In this document: piece by piece, positions 22,657 to 24,496 of the stretch
Layout: each line of letters opens with the position of its first letter
Position numbering within the stretch: position 1 is the stretch's first letter
NCBI GenBank assembly: GCA_036734385.1
Contig: DAIMYQ010000024.1
Span: forward strand, 1-24,496
From: JAAYPI01 sp036734385
GTDB taxonomy: Bacteria; Bacteroidota; Bacteroidia; Bacteroidales; Paludibacteraceae
Direction of reading: 5' to 3'
DNA: 24,496 bases
Program-made: the position numbers and the translations under genes
Notes under the pieces: model-generated
Database searches by the model: none
What the model was told of the DNA's origin: nothing
Seen by the model: only the letters and a program-made list of their open reading frames with translations

Positions 22657-24372
22657 TTATTTCTTCACTAAATTATCCGCCTTTTCCAAAGCTTCGTTTA
22701 TATTTGAGCAAATGAATTCTTCAGCAAGACAATCTAAAAAATCTGCTTTTAACAGGGTTTCTCGCACATGTTTATTTACGCCTGACAAAACGACTTGTAT
22801 ATTTTCTTTTTTAGACTGAACACAAAGATTCTTTAAATTATGAATGCCAGTTGAATCTATGAAAGGAACTTTACGCATTCTTATTACACGGACTTTAGGT
22901 TTATCCCCTATAGATTGCATAATTTCATCAAACTTATTGGCTATTCCAAAAAAGTACGGTCCATCAATTTCATACACTTCTACATCTTCTGGTATTAACA
23001 ATTTTTCCTCATGAAGAGTAACATCCAAATTATCTCCTGGATCTATTTCATCACGAAATGATCGAATAACAGTAGCCTCATTAGTCCGCCTCAAAAACAA
23101 CACAATAGCAAGCAACAAACCCACTTCTATTGCTACTGTTAAATCAAATACAACTGTTAATATAAAGGTAGTTAGCAAAACAGCAAAATCTGATTTTGGA
23201 TTCTTTGCCAAAGAAACAAAAGTTTTCCATCCACTCATATTATAAGCAACAACAATTAAAACAGCCGCTAAACAAGACATTGGAATCAAGCCTACCAAAC
23301 CTCCAAAAAATAATAATACCAAAAGTAACACTCCGGCGTGGACTATTCCGGCAATCGGAGAACGTCCTCCATTATTGATATTCGTCATTGTTCTTGCAAT
23401 AGCTCCCGTTGCAGGGATACCTCCGAAAAATGGAACAACCATATTTGCTATACCCTGACCTATTAATTCTGTATTAGAATTATGTTTATCTCCAATAACA
23501 CCATCTGCTACCATTGCCGAAAGCAACGATTCTATAGCTCCCAAAATTGCTATAGTAAATGCTGCCGGAAAAAGGCTTTGTATCGTAGTAAACAATGTTT
23601 CACCTTCATTCAATGATAATTCAGGTAATTTTGGCATTGGAACACCAGAAGGTAATGAGTATAAATCACTAATAGTAGTTATTGTCTTAATTCCTTCTAT
23701 ATCAGTAAAATATTTCAACACCCAAACCAATAAAGTAACAACAACAATAGCAACTAACGAACTAGGTATTTTTTTTGATATCTTGGGAGCAAAAATTATT
23801 ATTAATAAGCTAAATAATCCAGTAGTCAATGTCCAACCATTAAGTTTATTGATATTACTAAAATAGACAACCCATTTATGAAAAAAATCTGCAGGAATAT
23901 TTTTAATTCCTAATCCAAATAAATCATTCATTTGAGTAGAAAAAATAACCAAAGCAATTCCACCTGTAAAACCAACTATAACGGGATAGGGAACAAATTT
24001 TATAATACTACCAAATTTAAATATTCCCATTAGGACTAATAAAATTCCTGCCATTATAGTAGCAATCATTAGTCCAGTTAATCCATGTTGTTGAATTATG
24101 CCATAAACAATGACTATAAAGGCTCCTGTTGGACCCCCTATCTGGACTTTAGTTCCTCCAAAAAAGGAGATGAGGAAACCTGCTATTATAGCGGTTACCA
24201 AACCCTCCGTAGGACCTACTCCAGAGGCAATACCAAAAGCTATAGCCAATGGAATAGCCACGACACCTACAATAATACCCGCCATTGAATCCGTTAAAAA
24301 CTTTTTCTTGCTGTAATCTTTCAAACAAGTAAATAATTTAGGATAAAAAACATCTTTTATTGAGTAATTCAT
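22657..24372 (-). CDS. SulP family inorganic anion transporter with STAS domain
   Basis: A 571-residue membrane protein of the SLC26/SulP family. The N-terminus (FLTDSMAGIIVGVVAIPLAIAFGIASG) is the family signature, followed by GGTKVQIGGPTGAFIVIVYGI and about a dozen hydrophobic segments up to residue 425, in the UraA-like 7+7 fold. The cytoplasmic C-terminal STAS domain (about 445-560) contains VRVIRMRKVPFIDSTGIHNL, with the conserved Ser507 of the DSTG motif. The substrate could be sulfate or bicarbonate; the sequence does not decide. No partner gene (carbonic anhydrase or sulfate assimilation) is visible in the window. A strong hairpin follows the stop. Confidence 0.93.
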   Translation of the reverse strand: MNYSIKDVFYPKLFTCLKDYSKKKFLTDSMAGIIVGVVAIPLAIAFGIASGVGPTEGLVTAIIAGFLISFFGGTKVQIGGPTGAFIVIVYGIIQQHGLTGLMIATIMAGILLVLMGIFKFGSIIKFVPYPVIVGFTGGIALVIFSTQMNDLFGLGIKNIPADFFHKWVVYFSNINKLNGWTLTTGLFSLLIIIFAPKISKKIPSSLVAIVVVTLLVWVLKYFTDIEGIKTITTISDLYSLPSGVPMPKLPELSLNEGETLFTTIQSLFPAAFTIAILGAIESLLSAMVADGVIGDKHNSNTELIGQGIANMVVPFFGGIPATGAIARTMTNINNGGRSPIAGIVHAGVLLLVLLFFGGLVGLIPMSCLAAVLIVVAYNMSGWKTFVSLAKNPKSDFAVLLTTFILTVVFDLTVAIEVGLLLAIVLFLRRTNEATVIRSFRDEIDPGDNLDVTLHEEKLLIPEDVEVYEIDGPYFFGIANKFDEIMQSIGDKPKVRVIRMRKVPFIDSTGIHNLKNLCVQSKKENIQVVLSGVNKHVRETLLKADFLDCLAEEFICSNINEALEKADNLVKK

Positions 24373-24496
24373 TATAAAAATATTAAGTAAACAGAAACTT
24401 TTATTGCTTTGATTCTATGCAATAATAAAATCTAAATAAATAGCGTTACGATAAAAAAGCATCGATGATAAAAAAAATAAAGGGAGAGTATCTTCA

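Noticed and set aside
24373..24496. Promoter or short gene before sulP.
   Set aside because: Only a weak TATTATTG-like match and a 7-bp inverted repeat are visible; nothing firm.
1..24496. tRNA, rRNA or CRISPR arrays.
   Set aside because: No cloverleaf, no rRNA-like sequence and no set of regularly spaced direct repeats was found on reading both strands by eye.

Overview
The window is AT-rich chromosomal DNA from a member of the Bacteroidota, most likely the Bacteroidales. Four signs support this. An alpha-amylase ends in a type IX secretion (Por) sorting domain. Families largely confined to this phylum are present (DUF4783, DUF4290). Rho carries a long disordered insertion, and a pyruvate:ferredoxin oxidoreductase points to an anaerobic lifestyle. 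Many genes are also preceded by the phylum's -7 promoter box TAnnTTTG (here and there TAnnTTTA) rather than an E. coli-like -10 box. I cannot name the genus.

Layout. 1-251: 5' part of a small acidic hypothetical gene (minus strand). 395-1213: panB, then a bidirectional hairpin terminator. 1271-2513: nadC with a secreted DUF4783 protein (minus strand). 2578-3051: rlmH. 3052-5102: the minus-strand cluster yicC-gmk-nadD. 5245-7906: tsaB, a DUF4290 gene and murA (plus strand). 7966-8487: tpx. 8570-9727: a lipoprotein with a HExxH metallopeptidase-like region and a laminin-G-like region. 9745-10353: a TetR regulator with a perfect palindrome over its transcription start. 10491-11834: tilS. 12079-12907: a zinc-ribbon/HTH DUF2089-like protein overlapping a Yip1-like membrane protein. 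12962-14033: a complete IS630-family insertion sequence with TA duplication. 14162-14997: a CDF zinc transporter whose N-terminus is lost in a 100-N assembly gap (14998-15097). 15132-18680: nifJ. 18737-20428: rho. 20666-22546: the T9SS-exported alpha-amylase. 22657-24372: a SulP anion transporter.

How it fits together. Most of the window is housekeeping: pantothenate and NAD precursor synthesis (panB, nadC, nadD), nucleotide metabolism (gmk), RNA modification and decay (rlmH, tsaB, tilS, yicC), cell wall (murA), peroxide defence (tpx), fermentative pyruvate oxidation (nifJ) and transcription termination (rho). The accessory or surface part is the lipoprotein, the amylase, the transporters and the IS. 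I found no CRISPR array, phage, toxin-antitoxin pair, restriction system or multi-gene defence system, and no wholly unknown multi-gene system. The observations most worth checking are regulatory: the TetR palindrome and the amylase promoter built into the SulP terminator hairpin. Next come the split-frame IS630 whose stop codon lies in its own terminal repeat, the Asp-type MurA, and several genes whose longest ORF start is contradicted by a promoter box.
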